Positions 44,099 through 56,800 of a stretch of 64,000 nt of DNA are shown here, piece after piece. Positions within the stretch are counted from its first letter, which is position 1; each line of letters begins with the position of its first letter. The DNA lies in NCBI RefSeq assembly GCF_030269925.1, contig NC_085117.1:13082731-13146730 (forward strand), given 5' to 3'. Under the pieces are notes generated by a model. The model was not told the origin of the DNA, searched no databases, and saw only the letters and a list, made by a program, of their open reading frames with translations. The position numbers and the translations under genes are program-made. The DNA comes from Bombyx mori. Lineage: Eukaryota; Arthropoda; Insecta; Lepidoptera; Bombycidae.

Positions 44099-44762
44099 GT
44101 TATCTCGTTCCCTTCCTTACATCTTTATGTAATTGAACTGCTTCTTTGCTTCGTTTGATATGAATACAACTTTTACAGCCTTACGCGTGTGAGTTCTGCC
44201 CACAATTTACTACCCACCTAGATCCGCCCACAATTTTGAAAATGCCAATAGCAATCTTAAACCGCCTACTTAAATCTGAACAGAATTATATTTACTTAAT
44301 ATTATCTTTAAGTAGGTTTAGAGTATGACATTTACTTTCAAATTGCTTCTCAATTCTTCACCAATAATGCTGAAAAAATGTTTATTTATCTTTTTATTAC
44401 CATATCTTCAAGAAGAGATGATAGGAAAAAGTATAGATATTATCAGTAAAAAAACAGTGTAATAAATAGCGCGTTTTCCAACATTCTGTTAGCAATCTTT
44501 TTTTTTTTTTTAATAAGCTCTAAGATAAGACACATAACAATATGCTGGATGTAAGGAATCCGTTTCTGAACCAAAAACAAACAGAATGATAATTACTCGA
44601 AATAAATATTAATTTTCTAAGCTAAAACAGTAAACGTTTTAGTTTTAGTGAGCAAGTCGTCCACGTAATGTGAAGGCAGGTGGCGGTTACGACCCTTTAC
44701 CCTACGGGTCCGTTGAACTCGCGCTTTTTTTGATTTGTGTTACAATACGCACAGTAAAATAG
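44099..44762. other. intergenic, nothing recognised
   Basis: AT-rich; no gene or repeat is supported. Confidence 0.35.
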
Positions 44763-45016
44763 CTGTCTTTTTTATTTTTTATTGCTTTGATGGGTGGACG
44801 AGCTCACAACCCACCTCGTGTTAAGTGGTTACTGGAGCCCATAGACATCTATAACGTAAATGCGCCACCCACCTTGAGATATAAGTTCTAAGATCTCAGT
44901 ATAGTTACAACGGCTGCCCCACCCTTCAAACCGAAACGCATTACTGCTTCACGGCAGAAATAAGCAGGGCGGCGGTACCTACCCGCGCGGACTCACAAGA
45001 GGTCCTACCACCAGTG
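44763..45016 (-). repeat. Bm1 SINE, 3' part
   Basis: Poly(T) tail, GATGGGTGGACGAGCTCAC and body to GGTCCTACCACCAGTGAT. The tRNA head is missing. Confidence 0.85.
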
Positions 45017-45357
45017 ATATATAGCTGACATAAAAAAAAGCGATTTTTATTTAGGTCAGGAATCACCCATCACTATTATCACTTTTGGAAACGACCCCCT
45101 TAGTTCTAGTTAGTTTCCGGATGTTTCGAAATTTAAATCATGTGTTTGTTTTTATATGCTTCACCTGCCGCTTTATGAGGACGACAGATGTTTACCGGCG
45201 AGGCGCGTCGTCACGTAAAGGCAACAGGTGTAAATGATATGTGGATTCCATGTACATAATAATATCTAAAATTAATTATTAATAAATCGTTATATTATTT
45301 ACGTGTACATTTAAAATTAAATTACTTTTCTGTTTATTCTATTATTCTATTATTAGA

Positions 45358-45508
45358 TTTTTTTCCTGTCTATAAACTGGTAGCCTAAAAGGCTAATTAA
45401 TCCAACTACATCCTAACGGGTAGGTCAACTCACAGTCTCAACCTGAGAGAATTTGCTAACACTAGCCCTAGCGACAGCAGTGCTTCACAGAATCTACCAA
45501 CGGATATT
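45358..45508 (-). mobile_element. jockey-clade LINE 3' end, short and decayed
   Basis: CTGGTAGCCTAAAAGGCTAA, GGTCAACTCACAGTCTC and GCAGTGCTTCACAGAATC. It is truncated before the core. Confidence 0.65.
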
Positions 45509-45512
45509 TGAT

Positions 45513-45606
45513 TATAGAAATCAATCCCGCAAAATTATAATTAATTGCGTAATTACTGGTGGTAGGACCTCTTGTGAGTCCGCACGAGTATACCCGTCAT
45601 AAATAG
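45513..45606 (+). repeat. Bm1 SINE central fragment
   Basis: ATCCCGCAAAATTATAATTA, GCGTAATTACTGGTGGTAGG and ACCTCTTGTGAGTCCGCACG. Neither the head nor the tail is present. Confidence 0.75.
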
Positions 45607-47419
45607 TTTATGGAACGACACGAACTACCTACATAATGTAAATAAATATATTTTAAAAGAATACAGAGAACAATACATTTTTTAAGTTTAATTATGAAAT
45701 AAGATCTAGTATCTTTATGAAGATACACGTATAAATATATTGGATTTATTTCTTTTAAATTTCACTGAAATTCAATAAATTTTATCCTTATTGGCGTCAA
45801 TGAGTAAACGAGATGGCGTCCCATCTCATGTTTATGATAACACTCCATGTGTCCATAAACAATAGGCAGACATTAAAAATGTCGTCACTTCGTAGCTATT
45901 CGACATATGTATATATTACCCATATAGTATGGGCTAAATAATATTAAATCTTTTCAAGGCGCCTAGTGAAGGTTATCGACGCTGCGAAATGTCGTGACCG
46001 CGACCTTGAAGGGTCTTTTGACCCTACACTAACGTTGTAGGTAATATCCGCTGCTGGTTAACCACCTGCTTGAGTGCCCCTTGTATGTTAATTTTTTTAA
46101 TCTTTAACGATCAGATTTTGTACGAGCTTGATGGAATGGTTTTAAAACTGAGCACGAGATACCTTAAAATACCATTAAAATTATAAAAAATAAAATTATA
46201 TTTAAAAAAAAAAAGGAAGAATGTGGGCAGGTTTTTTTTGTCCTACTTCTTCTGAACGAGCATCGTCGATCAGGAATTGTTAATTAGACCATCTATCTAA
46301 TTCTTTGACTTTTTGACTTTACCAGATCTAGTATAAAGAAAGATATATCACAAAGACGCAGACATAAATACATACAATTTTCCAAAACAAAAGCAATCTT
46401 TGGAAATATAGTAATATAAACAAACGCAGCGATTCTTCCCTTGTTGATATCGGTAATGCTAATAATCGAAATGGTAAAACACCACATTAGAAATCATTAA
46501 ACAACAAAATACTAAATGTTGTAATACAATGTAATTATAACCCTAATAGATCTTAATTTGTTAACATAATAATTTACAAACGAATTCTCAGAATAACCTG
46601 ACAAATGATATATTTTATAATAAGTTAATTATATTCTCGTAAGCAATAATGTATAATGTTTATCTATTTTTTCCACTTTAAACATATTAAGATTATTATT
46701 CCGACCACCCCAAAACGTTTGTACGCAAGTTACAAAGTCAGATCGACGCTTTTTTTTTTTTATATATATAAATAAAAACTCACGGAATACATTTTAATAC
46801 CTACCGCCCAAATTCATGGAAAAACATGTTAACGACTAATTTTATTCAACGACTATAATTTGTTTAATTACATCGCGAAACACGTCACGTAATATTCTGC
46901 GGTACAATGACCGAAAAACTATACACAAGGGCTTGGCCACTTTTAGTTTTCTAATAACCTTCAGTTTCGGGCCCCAATGTTAAGTTATTCAATTAAAATT
47001 GGGTATGTTTATCCAGCGTGATATTACAGGGAATTACAGGGAAGAATTTATAGGCTGTGACATTTGACGAACGACTAAGTTCATAAACTTAGTGTTACAG
47101 TAGTAGATACTTTTTATAGCGGGTGAAATTTAAAACAACCTGAAATATAATTTTTAAAAGTTTGCTTTCCTTATATGTATTTATATTATTAGAATGTATA
47201 AGTATTATATTATTAGATTAATAATAAATTACTGAGTACATAGTTTACAGTAAAGCTCTTACGCAATAAAATAACATAGTCCTGCTTATCAATAAACTAA
47301 AAATACCCTACTATCTTTACAAGGTCTCCTTCCGGTTTGTATTATTGTATTGCGGAATTAGGGATCACCAGTGACTATCTACTTTGAAATTTTGTAATAA
47401 TTATGTATATACATTTGAA
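45607..47419. other. AT-rich intergenic DNA
   Basis: No gene or repeat is recognised apart from poly(A)/(T) and short TATATA runs. Confidence 0.4.
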
Positions 47420-47862
47420 GTCGTCGTGGCCTAAAGGATAAGACGTCCGGTGCATTCGTGTCGAGCGATGCACCGGTGTTCGAATCCCGCAGGCGGGTAC
47501 CAAATTTTTCTAATGAAATACGTACTTAATAAATGTTCACGATTGACTTTCACGGTGAAGGAATAACATCGTGCAATAAAAATCAAACCCGCAAAATTAT
47601 AATTTGCGTAATTACTGGTGGTAGGACCTCTTGTGAGTCCGCACGGGTAGGTACCACCACCCCGCCTATTTCTGCTGTGAAGCAATAATGCGTTTCGGTT
47701 TGAAGGGTGGGGCAGCCGTTGTGACTATACTGAGACCTTAGAACTATATCTCAAGGTGTGTGGCGCATTTACGTTGCAGATGTGTATGGGCTCCAGTAAC
47801 CACTTAACACCAGGTGGGCTGTGAGCTCGTCCACACATCTAAGTAATAATAATAAAAAAAAA
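47420..47862 (+). repeat. full-length Bm1 SINE with likely target-site duplication
   Basis: The head GTCGTCGTGGCCTAAAGG, B-box GTTCGAATCCC, body and tail are complete. The flanks ATATACATTT (left) and ATATACATATTT (right, after the A-tail) look like a target-site duplication, so this is probably one of the younger copies. Confidence 0.9.
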
Positions 47863-49269
47863 GAATATACATATTTATTTTTTGTTGAGTTAAGATTTGT
47901 AGTCATCTACTCTCATGGATATTAGACTGCTTAGCGTAAAGGAATATTTTTGAACCTCGTTTGAAGGAGAACATGTTTTAGCGCTCAGGAGACACCGTTG
48001 AAAAGAGTTCACCTTCAAGGCGGTACATGGAAAAAATGAATCTGGAAACACATTAGATGTATAAGGTACAAATACAAGAATTACAATAGAACATTGCATT
48101 AAATAGAGTTAATATGTGTGTACCAACATACATTAAAAAAAGGACCGTTTACCATCAATAACATCAGTCTTTATTAAAAAAAAAACAAATATTTTAGTAG
48201 ATTAAAACTTACAATCTAAAACAAAATTTATAATACAATGATTTGTTGAAATTAAAAGTGTGCCATCTTCTGTATTATGTCGATGATACAACATATTAAA
48301 GTGCACTTGACGTTAACAACAACAGCTGTATCGACTCAGCCTGATGAACGATGCGCGAATGAAAACGACACCTAAATATCAATTTACGTTGAACTAGGTA
48401 AAAATTAATGCTTTAATAATGCCACGTTCTGAATATTTAGCAAGAATGAGTATCCAACACGACGATGTTATCTCGGATAAAATTTTCGTACTTTGGAGTT
48501 CGGACCCATTCAGTATGCTATGTATTTACAATTAGAGCAAATTGTATTATTATCTTTGTTTGAAAGACAATGGATCGTAAATTATTTTATCAATTCCTAA
48601 AAGGCTCTCCATAACATACAGGGAAATTATGAGTTGCGCTCTATTGCATTTGCCGAGAATCCGGAAGCCCCAGACAGCTCTCACAGATAAGAGAGAGCGG
48701 CCACTGGAATAATTTCTCGTAAATGTGTCAAAACCGTCGAGCATAACGGTACGGACTGTTGTATGCCGTTGCCTTGCACAAAGATCGGGGAATCCGTGGG
48801 AGATGGACTCACTTCGCAATTGGGTTTAGTGGCAGTAGTAATGCAAGTCGTGAAAAGTCATAAAGCTACAGACTGCTGTCAGTTTGGAGTTTTCCACATT
48901 AAAGATCGCATACCATACTTCCCTGTTTTAATTTTAAGAGTTGTATTAAAAAAGCGCTACCCATTTCTTCGAAAAACCTAAGCACTGCGCGCACTACAGC
49001 ATTTTTATTCATAACGTGTGTTGTGAGACTATAGGTTTGACCATCCTTCCACCCTGTCTGCTGGAAGGAACCATTACGGCTCTTGAGTGGCCACTTTTTT
49101 GCTATGACGGCCATATGGGATGTCCTCCTTCAAACAAATTTTGTAGAGAATTCTTAGTGGTAAACAGCGACTTGTCAGTGCTCCTCGCATTGCTCAGTTA
49201 ATTTTAGTGGACCATAGACTAGTCTCCGTCGTTCTCAATTAAAGTTTTAAGCATTCATATTTTAAGCGA
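47863..49269. other. intergenic, unresolved
   Basis: Opposite-strand open frames of 60-90 codons between 48550 and 49201 overlap each other and show no domain. Composition at 48540-49220 is less AT-rich than the surroundings, so an old coding relic is possible. Confidence 0.35.
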
Positions 49270-49432
49270 CTTTTTTTTTTTCTATTCTATCAGCCCATGG
49301 ACGTCCACTGCTGGACATAGGCCTCCCCCAAGCCTCGCCACAAAGACCGGTCCTGCGCTGCCTGCATCCAGCGGATCCCCGCGAACCTCAATAGGGCGTC
49401 GGCCCACCTTGTGGGAGGCCTACCCACGCTAT
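49270..49432 (-). mobile_element. RTE-type LINE 3' tail
   Basis: Minus-strand reading ends with FAGIRWMQAAQDRSLWRGLG and the WTSMG-like terminus, preceded by the PTRWADALL-like part. Same family as 5392-5522. Confidence 0.7.
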
Positions 49433-52103
49433 TTTATATAAGTTGTAAATTAGTTCAGTTTATAATATCGTCGATGTATCGAGGGGTAAATGGCTATTTG
49501 GTTTATGTGACATTTCGGTTAATACGCGACATTTATCTTTGTGATTACAGGTCAGTTTTATTTGGTATCAACAATTCGATGTTTAAAATTGATTGAATTA
49601 TGTTTACCGTATTCAAATAGCTGAAGAAATTTTTTGTCTTGATATTTCTCCAAATTTAAAACTTTAAATACCTAACTCGCCTGTAATTTTATAAAAATCT
49701 CGCTTAAAGCAAATAGGTTTTCACCTGTCGATATTATAGTATATGGTCAGCTAGATTATTATATTCGTTTATTAATTATTTCAACTTTTGCTTTTTATGT
49801 CACCTCTGTCTCTGGTAGTTCATAAGAATAATATTCGTCCATCCGTGTTACGAAAATAGAAAATTACCCAACAAAACTTACACCCGTCTCATAGCAAAAG
49901 TATTTCTAATTTGTAGTAGATAACGTGTTAAAAATAGACTGGGCTTACAAAGGAAACCGGCAAGATGAGACAAGGAGTGCGGGGCGCTGGATGGCGGCTA
50001 TGCAGACGCCAGTTCATGCACATGGCACGCTGGGAATGTAGGGTTAGCAAACACACAATAAACACAAATCGCTGCGAAGCACTCTACCATTCACGATACG
50101 GGCAGGATGTTGTACCGTTAATTAATACTAAACGTGCTTCAATTATGGGTGAAGACACCAATGAACCACTCGGAAGTGCATACCAATGAATGCCACTTAA
50201 ATTTCCGATTGTAATAGACAAACAGTACGGGAATATAGATAATTAGATGCCATGCGAAAACGTTTCGTGTTAATATTAAAGGGGAGTAAATATCAACCCT
50301 AATAACGTACGGAATACCTTTCATACGCCATACCACATACTTTAATCACTTCCCGCGCGTCTCAAGTCTAGACATCGACCTCTACTTTAATACTTTCAAT
50401 TTTGCAAATTTATGTCTTAGGGCTGTAAGATTTAAAGTCCCTATTGCATCAAAAACAATTCGTCAGTAACTTTTAATAAAAACGGGCTCGCTGTCCTCGG
50501 AAAGTGCATTGATCTCGGGTGCGTCCTTCTATAGCACAAAAATCGCTGCACGTGAGTTTGGTGTCTCTTTTACGCCCCAATGTGTGAACTTAGAGTGAGC
50601 AGGATAGAATCAACCGTAGTAGACAGGATACGCGTGGTGAGCTTTGGCCAATACACCCAAGTGAGCGCAATGAACGACTCGGCGCGGCGGCGGCCATTAA
50701 ATGTAGAAGACGTACAAGTTGACTTTGGCGCCATTATTCAAATTAGATTTTATTAGCTCAGGTCGAATTAAAATATTTATAACGTCGATCAACAAGAATT
50801 GATTTAGCTTTAGCGTTAGAACACTTGCTTTAATGTATTTTACTTTGATAAAAATAAGACTTGGTAGTTCCTCTGGTAAAAAAATTATTTAAAAAAAATA
50901 AGAATATTCATAACTACTTTAATTTTTATATTCTTACAATATTTCATAAAATAATTTATGAAAAATTTACTCAGTTCATTGTCAAGAAATTCGCGCCAAA
51001 ATCTCGTTTGTATGAGGCACCACGTGGTCACTATTTACGACGCATCTTTCTCTAACGGCAATATTGTTCTCAACCAAAAAAACAAGAAAAACTATCTACA
51101 AGGTAAAATAATAGGTGACAGATATTTAGCTAGATGAGAAAAGACAGACTTTTAAAGTTATCGTTTTGTTTTCTTTCAAATGATAATGAACAATAGACAC
51201 TGTTCAGGTAAAGTTGTTTTTGTGAATTATCGTTCTCAGAAAATAAAAGAATAACACAGAACCGTCGGAGCGGTGTTTCAAGGGTAAATAGCCTGCAGTT
51301 TAGAATGTGTGGGTACAAATTCCACGAAGGATGAGATGCCTGCCGATACATTCAACTTTGCTGAACCGGCCTGCCGACCACCCCGTTGCTCGCGCAGTCT
51401 GCATTCTCGATAAACCTTCTTGCCAATGACCGTTTCGTTTGAAATTTGTATAGACTGTTCGTTATTACTTGATGCTATTTTCTTACACATGCAAATAATG
51501 CGAGTATTATGTCTTTAATAAAAAAGGAATTATGCTAAAACAGAATTGCTAAATATAAATAATAAAATACCTACACATGAACATAATATTAGGCTTCGCG
51601 ACTGAACCGGTTTGCAATAATCTAACAAGGAATAACCCGACCTCCCATACTGGGTGACTACTTCATTCCTGCTCTTTCCTCATAGAGCACATTCCCTGAC
51701 TAGAGTCCAGTTCATGCTGGTTTTATGTCTGGACAATGGTATTAAATACTCGCGAGATCCATATGAGTTGTGGTGACTAATTTGTTTACAGTCTCATCGC
51801 ATCAATGAAGTAATAAAATTAACACGGGTATCAATACACCCCCACATTATCTATTCATTCCCGTTTACAAAGAACATGATCCAGAGATAAGCCAAAGATC
51901 ATTGGGCGTTTTTTACCCGCTTTTTTTAAAGTCGCGAACATAAACCAAAACACTTTTAAATCATAGTGCTTCCAATCATATTTAATATTATGTGGTTATT
52001 TTAATTCATAACAATGGGAAAATGGAAATAAAAGTAAAATGAAATTCATATTTTAAGTTGACTATTTGTCCTAATTACTAAATATGACCGCTCAGTAAGT
52101 TAA
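49433..52103. other. intergenic, unresolved
   Basis: Mostly AT-rich. A more balanced patch at 50470-50735 contains GACTCGGCGCGGCGGCGGCC and might be a promoter or an untranslated exon, but no gene model can be supported. Confidence 0.35.
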
Positions 52104-52688
52104 AATATCACTCCGTGGTATAGAGATAACGCTCATGCCGCAGAGTTTATAAATATAATAAATGAGAATATAAATAGAGAAAATGAATTGGCTGATTACG
52201 TGATTCGAAACAACTTAAACAGGCAAAGAGTTGCATTCACGCCGATAGAGGCAAACAATCCCGAATTAAGAGATTTTCCACAATTAACTTACGACGAGCT
52301 ATTTTTATTTACCTTGGGAATATACCATTTGAAATTGGCCAAATCTTATTGCCATGAACACATGCGGCCAAACGGAGTGTATATAATGGAATTATACCAT
52401 CGCAGAGAGTTGGTAGAAAATAAAATATTAATACGAGGCAGAATACAGTCTCGTCACATAAGAGCAAAACGCTATTATACATATATACTAATAAATCCGG
52501 CATTGCAAGGAAGACAAAGCCTCGAAGGGTATTACTGTTCCTGTATACACGGCCGCCGCACTGTAGGGAGTTGCGCGCACATCGCCAGTGTGGTATACTT
52601 TTTATCTTGGGCTATATATCAAGAAGAATTTCACGCACCTGCGGCGTTTTTAGACGAAACTCTTGTAGATTTGGATGCGGCAGAATAA
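52104..52688 (+). CDS. SWIM zinc-finger ORF of a transposon-associated family, 5' incomplete
   Basis: The frame is open from 52104 (after an in-frame stop) to the stop at 52686-52688. No ATG is found before codon 87 or so, so the beginning is missing or lies in an upstream exon. The C-terminal half has the SWIM signature C-S-C...C-A-H within GYYCSCIHGRRTVGSCAHIA, preceded by a conserved block LTYDELFLFTLGIYHLKLAK and RGRIQSRHIRAKRYYTYIL. This arrangement is known from the C-termini of transposase-like proteins that are repeated in aphids, hydra and other animals; SWIM fingers bind DNA or proteins. The catalytic part is not present here. AATAAA overlaps the stop codon (52684-52689). The reading frame is intact over 194 codons, so the copy is young or under selection. 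Confidence 0.65.
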   Translation, partial: NITPWYRDNAHAAEFINIINENINRENELADYVIRNNLNRQRVAFTPIEANNPELRDFPQLTYDELFLFTLGIYHLKLAKSYCHEHMRPNGVYIMELYHRRELVENKILIRGRIQSRHIRAKRYYTYILINPALQGRQSLEGYYCSCIHGRRTVGSCAHIASVVYFLSWAIYQEEFHAPAAFLDETLVDLDAAE

Positions 52689-52689
52689 A
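52684..52689 (+). terminator. AATAAA overlapping the stop codon of the SWIM ORF
   Basis: The sequence GCAGAATAAAAG holds both the TAA stop and a canonical polyadenylation hexamer. Whether it is used is unknown. Confidence 0.4.
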
Positions 52690-53394
52690 AGTAAAGAGAA
52701 AAACATGTTTTTTTTATTCCTTTTTTCCTCTTGAATTATTGCACAAAAAAGTAAAAAAAAAAATATTTTTTTAATGTCCAGTTTCTCCTTATTCCCACGG
52801 CTCACAGATATGGGACCTATACCATTGTAAACTAGATTCAATTGCCTATCCACCAGACCTAATTTCATTTTTGTTCGCTGTAGGTAAGTGTCCCATACAA
52901 AGGTGCCCGATGTCCTTTATGCTTAAAAAGTGCATGAAGTTTTTCATAAATGTACATAAAATTAATTTTACTACTTCAATTTTAGTTAGAAAAAATAAGG
53001 CGTCACGTAAATAAAACGCTATATTTCCATTACAGCAGGTTATTGCCACCGTATCTTGAAAAAAAAAACAGGACAAATTGGTATCTGCACGCGTTTTTCA
53101 ATGTTTTTTTTTCTTGTTATTCCATTGATTGTAATATTTGGCTTAACATCGTACATGTAAATGATATTTAAGTACCGGTGCGAAATAGACAATGATCCAA
53201 ACAGTCTGGACATTGAACCCATTACCCAGGAAACTACAAAAAGTTTATAAATATTTAATTAGATATGTAAATAGTAACGATCAACTCGTTGAGGTCGGCG
53301 GTTTTTCTTTAAAAATACATGTACATAGTTTGAATTCCACAACCAAAAACGATTTTCTGTTTACACTGTGTCAGTTATTTAGATGAGCAGACGA
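52690..53394. other. AT-rich spacer
   Basis: Short overlapping open frames without domains; nothing is supported. Confidence 0.4.
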
Positions 53395-53708
53395 TTCTCC
53401 ATATCATTTCGGATCCTCCCGATCCACTAACGGTGTTTATAGGTACCTGAAGCACCAATCGTCGTTCTCGTCGAAGCCGTCGCTTGGGACGAAGTGCTCG
53501 GCGAGTAACTTAACCGACAGACACAGCCCACTGAGTTTCTCGCCGGATCTTCTCAGTGGGTCGCGTTTCCGATCCGGTAGTAGATTCTGCGAAGCACTGC
53601 TCTTGCTAGGGCTAGTGTTAGCGACGTCGTCAGGTTAGAGCCCCGTGAGCTCACCTACTCATTCTGTGAATCTAGTGTAACCCTTCGAGGTTATTAGAAG
53701 ACAGAAAA
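53395..53708 (+). mobile_element. jockey-clade LINE 3' end (subfamily A)
   Basis: TCCTCCCGATCCACTAACGG, CGTCGCTTGGGACGAAGTGC, an intact core (CCCACTGAG...CTCAGTGGG), GAGCCCCGTGAGCTCACCTA and a decayed tail. It is 5'-truncated. Confidence 0.85.
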
Positions 53709-54157
53709 AGACGATTCATGACCCTGATATTAATTAGGCATAGTAGCTCGCAGATATCACTGATAATAAGGTTGGGAAGGCCGCATATAGAGTAGTGGTT
53801 CTAGATTGCAATACCAGAATCCTCAATGCACGACTTCTGGTTTACTAACGTGACTCGTAAACTGTACGAATTAAGAATTTGATAAGTGCTTTTCTTACAT
53901 AAAATTTATTGTGCTTCATTTATTAATACTACCACTATTTTGATGCGTTCTACTACGGGCAGGTACGGTGCTTAAGTACCTGGTTCCAGGATGATTGGGA
54001 ATGCTGCACAGATACCGAGACTGAACGCGGGATCCCATTGGAAGCAACCGACTCCTGCGAGCTCGTAACATTAACAATAATATTGTCTGTATTTTCTTGG
54101 GTCTTCGCGAGTTGTAGACATAATTAAAACTACTCTAACAGTATAATCTCAGATTTT

Positions 54158-54204
54158 TATTGTATATACTATATTGTATATACTATATTGTATATAATAT
54201 ATGT
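54158..54204. repeat. 15-bp tandem repeat next to mariner copy 2
   Basis: The unit ATTGTATATACTATA-like recurs about three times in a row. It is AT-rich and partly palindromic. Confidence 0.8.
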
Positions 54205-54295
54205 AATAAATTAAATAATATATTATTACTTATATATTTCCGACGTTTCGAATACTTTACACTTTTCGTGGTCATGCATGGTTAAAATGTATATA

Positions 54296-55602
54296 CCTAG
54301 TCAGGTCATAAATTCTGTACCATGTTTAATGTAAAATAATTGAAACAAGTTTATTCATTATGTAACCATTCATATACCAAAATGAACTTAACAAAACATA
54401 GATTCTTATTACACTAAAGTTTATTCAAAATGACCTCCGTGATTTTGAATACAGGCCTTCTATCTGCGCGGCCAGTCGTCTATCGCAGCACGAACGAGGT
54501 CCATGTCAATATCGGCGGCTGCCTTAATCAAGGATGTCTTGAGTGACTCCAAATTGGGATGAGGCTTTGAGCACGCCTTTTCCTCCAAGTGTTGCCATAT
54601 CTTGTAATCTAACGGATTCAAATCTGGACTGGAGGAGGGCCAGTCTTCGTGCCGGATGAAGTCGATTTCACGCGCCGCCAGCCAGTCTTGTGTGCTCTTC
54701 GCTCTATGAGCTGGCGCCGAATCTTGTTGGAATACCCAGTGCCTATTATTGAACATGGTATGAGAAACAGGTTCCACAAGGTTCGTCAGGACTGTATTTT
54801 GATACACAACTGCATTCGTTTTTACACCTATCTCACAAAAATGTACCTCTGTTAAGCCCCAATAAGAAACTCCCAACCATACCATGAGCGAGGATGGAAA
54901 ATGACCTCGTTGGACACGCGGAATACGGTTGCTCGCTTCTTCACTACTGTGTGCGTACACCTTATATTTTTCTTTGTTGTAGCTCTCTTCTACGGTAAAA
55001 AATTTTTCATCCGAAAAAAGAATTTTCCGATATTTTTTTCCCGCGTACCCCTTCAACAAAGCGTGGCATCTCTTCAGTCTCAGGTCCATTAGACGAGCAT
55101 TCAAATGATGTCCTGTTTTTCTTCGATATGCCCGAAGCCCTAAGTCTTCATTTAACACCCTTTTCACCGTGGTTCTGCTTAACCCCATCTGAAGGGCCAA
55201 CAGTTTCTGCTTACGTTTGGGATTTGTTTGAATTCGCGCCTTCACAGCTTTTATCACTGCTGGAGTCCTAACAGACCGAGGGCGACCACTTCTTGACCTG
55301 TCATCTACACTAGAGTCTTCATTGTATCGTTTGATGGTACGATAAACGAATCTTTTGGTTATATTCAAATTTTTCAGTATGTTAAAAATTTGAATTGGCG
55401 CGTAACTGCAACGATGCAACGCAATAACTGCAACACGGTCTTCTTTAAGCGTCCACTCCATATTTAAAAATGAGTAAAATTCTAATAGTATACATTTTTA
55501 TTTTCATGAACAATTCGAAATTCGAATACAATAAACTTTTTTGTGGCCAGCATTCTAAAAGAAAAGTTTTTACTGTGTGACAATACTTATGACCTGACTA
55601 GT
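54296..55602 (-). mobile_element. complete 1307-bp mariner transposon, copy 2
   Basis: The ends start CCTAGTCAGGTCATAA; the outermost base of one end has mutated (CTAGT in place of CTAGG). It is flanked by TA. Exactly the same length as copy 1 at 19880-21186, in the opposite orientation 33 kb away. Confidence 0.95.
54421..55461 (-). pseudogene. mariner transposase with premature stop
   Basis: The frame starts at 55461 and runs 333 codons to a TAG at 54460-54462, where copy 1 has a Leu codon. After it the sequence continues in frame to the family stop at 54421. The missing last 13 residues end in HGGHFE. All three catalytic Asp residues are present: FSDEKFF, VFQQDSAPAH and SPDLNPLDY, with 32 residues between the second and third by my count. 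The N-terminal DNA-binding part is intact. Loss of the C-terminal tip may or may not abolish activity. Confidence 0.9.
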
Positions 55603-55989
55603 TATTATTATATTAGGTAAGGTTACCACGTTGCGAAACATTACAAAAATATTACATATACATAATTATAGTTACAATACGCATTGAGAACATTAATTTT
55701 GACACGATTGAAATGCTCGCGATAACATTAAATTTGTAAACATTTTTGTGTGATTAGAAAATGCTAATCATTGTTTTAATGAGGTGTACCGAAGAATATA
55801 ATTCAAATAAAGAGAATTGTTTAACGAGCATTTATCAGTTTTAAAATACAGCTCTTCAACCTTGGAACGATGAAAAACTCAAATTATCTACGCATCAGTT
55901 TTAGAGGTTCATGACCCAGTTGGTTTGTTGAATTTTAGTTTGTATCCGTGAAAATTTGTTTATTACATAACGTTGAGAAATATACAGTT
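55603..55989. other. intergenic, nothing recognised
   Basis: AT-rich, no gene or repeat. Confidence 0.4.
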
Positions 55990-56113
55990 GAGTGAATTTG
56001 TTGTAAAACGATACCCGAAAATAAATTCAAATTTGGGTTCAGGCAATTTTGAGTGAATTTATTGTAAAACTGTACCTACCCGAAAATAAATTCAAATTTT
56101 GGGTTCAGGAAAT
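55990..56113. repeat. two tandem units of about 60 bp
   Basis: GAGTGAATTTGTTGTAAAAC...CCCGAAAATAAATTCAAATT...GGGTTCAGG occurs twice in direct succession, with small differences, just before the LINE at 56155. Confidence 0.85.
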
Positions 56114-56154
56114 TAAACCTAAATCCGAACGAATTTGTAGAACTTTTGCATAAG

Positions 56155-56800
56155 GCCCGTCATGACTTACGCGAGTGTGGTGTTCGCTCACGCGGCCCGC
56201 ACGCACATAGACACCCTTCAATCTCTACAATCCCGCTTTTGCAGGTTAGCCGTCGGAGCTCCGTGGTTCGTGAGGAACGTTGACCTACACGACGACCTGG
56301 GCCTCGAATCTATACAGAAATACATGAAGTCAGCGTCGGAACGGTACTTCGATAAGGCTATGCGTCATGATAATCGCCTTATCGTAGCCGCCGCTGACTA
56401 CTCCCCGAATCCTGATCATGCAGGAGCCAGTCACCGTCGACGCCCTAGACACGTCCTTACGGATCCATCAGATCCAATAACCTTCGCACTAGACGCCTTC
56501 AGCTCTAGGAGCAGGCTTAGGGACCTCGGTAACCGTACTCGTCGAACTCGACAAAGAGTTCGCCGTGCAACCTAACCCATGAATCAGCTCGCTGAGTTTC
56601 TCGCCGGATCTTCTCAGCGGGTCGCGATTCCGATCCGGTAGTAGATTCATTCGCGAAGCAGCTGCTCTTGAGCTGTTAGGTCTCCTTCGGAGGCGCTCGG
56701 GTAGCTGTTAGCAAATCCCACCCCTCCTGGCTGAGCCTTTGCTCGCCCACCTGTCCTGGTGAAACTGGAAAGGCCTCCGGGCCACCAGTAATCCTTCAAT

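Noticed and set aside
47420..47510. tRNA gene
   Set aside because: The tRNA-like sequence is the head of a Bm1 SINE, continuous with SINE body and repeated several times; it is not a functional tRNA.
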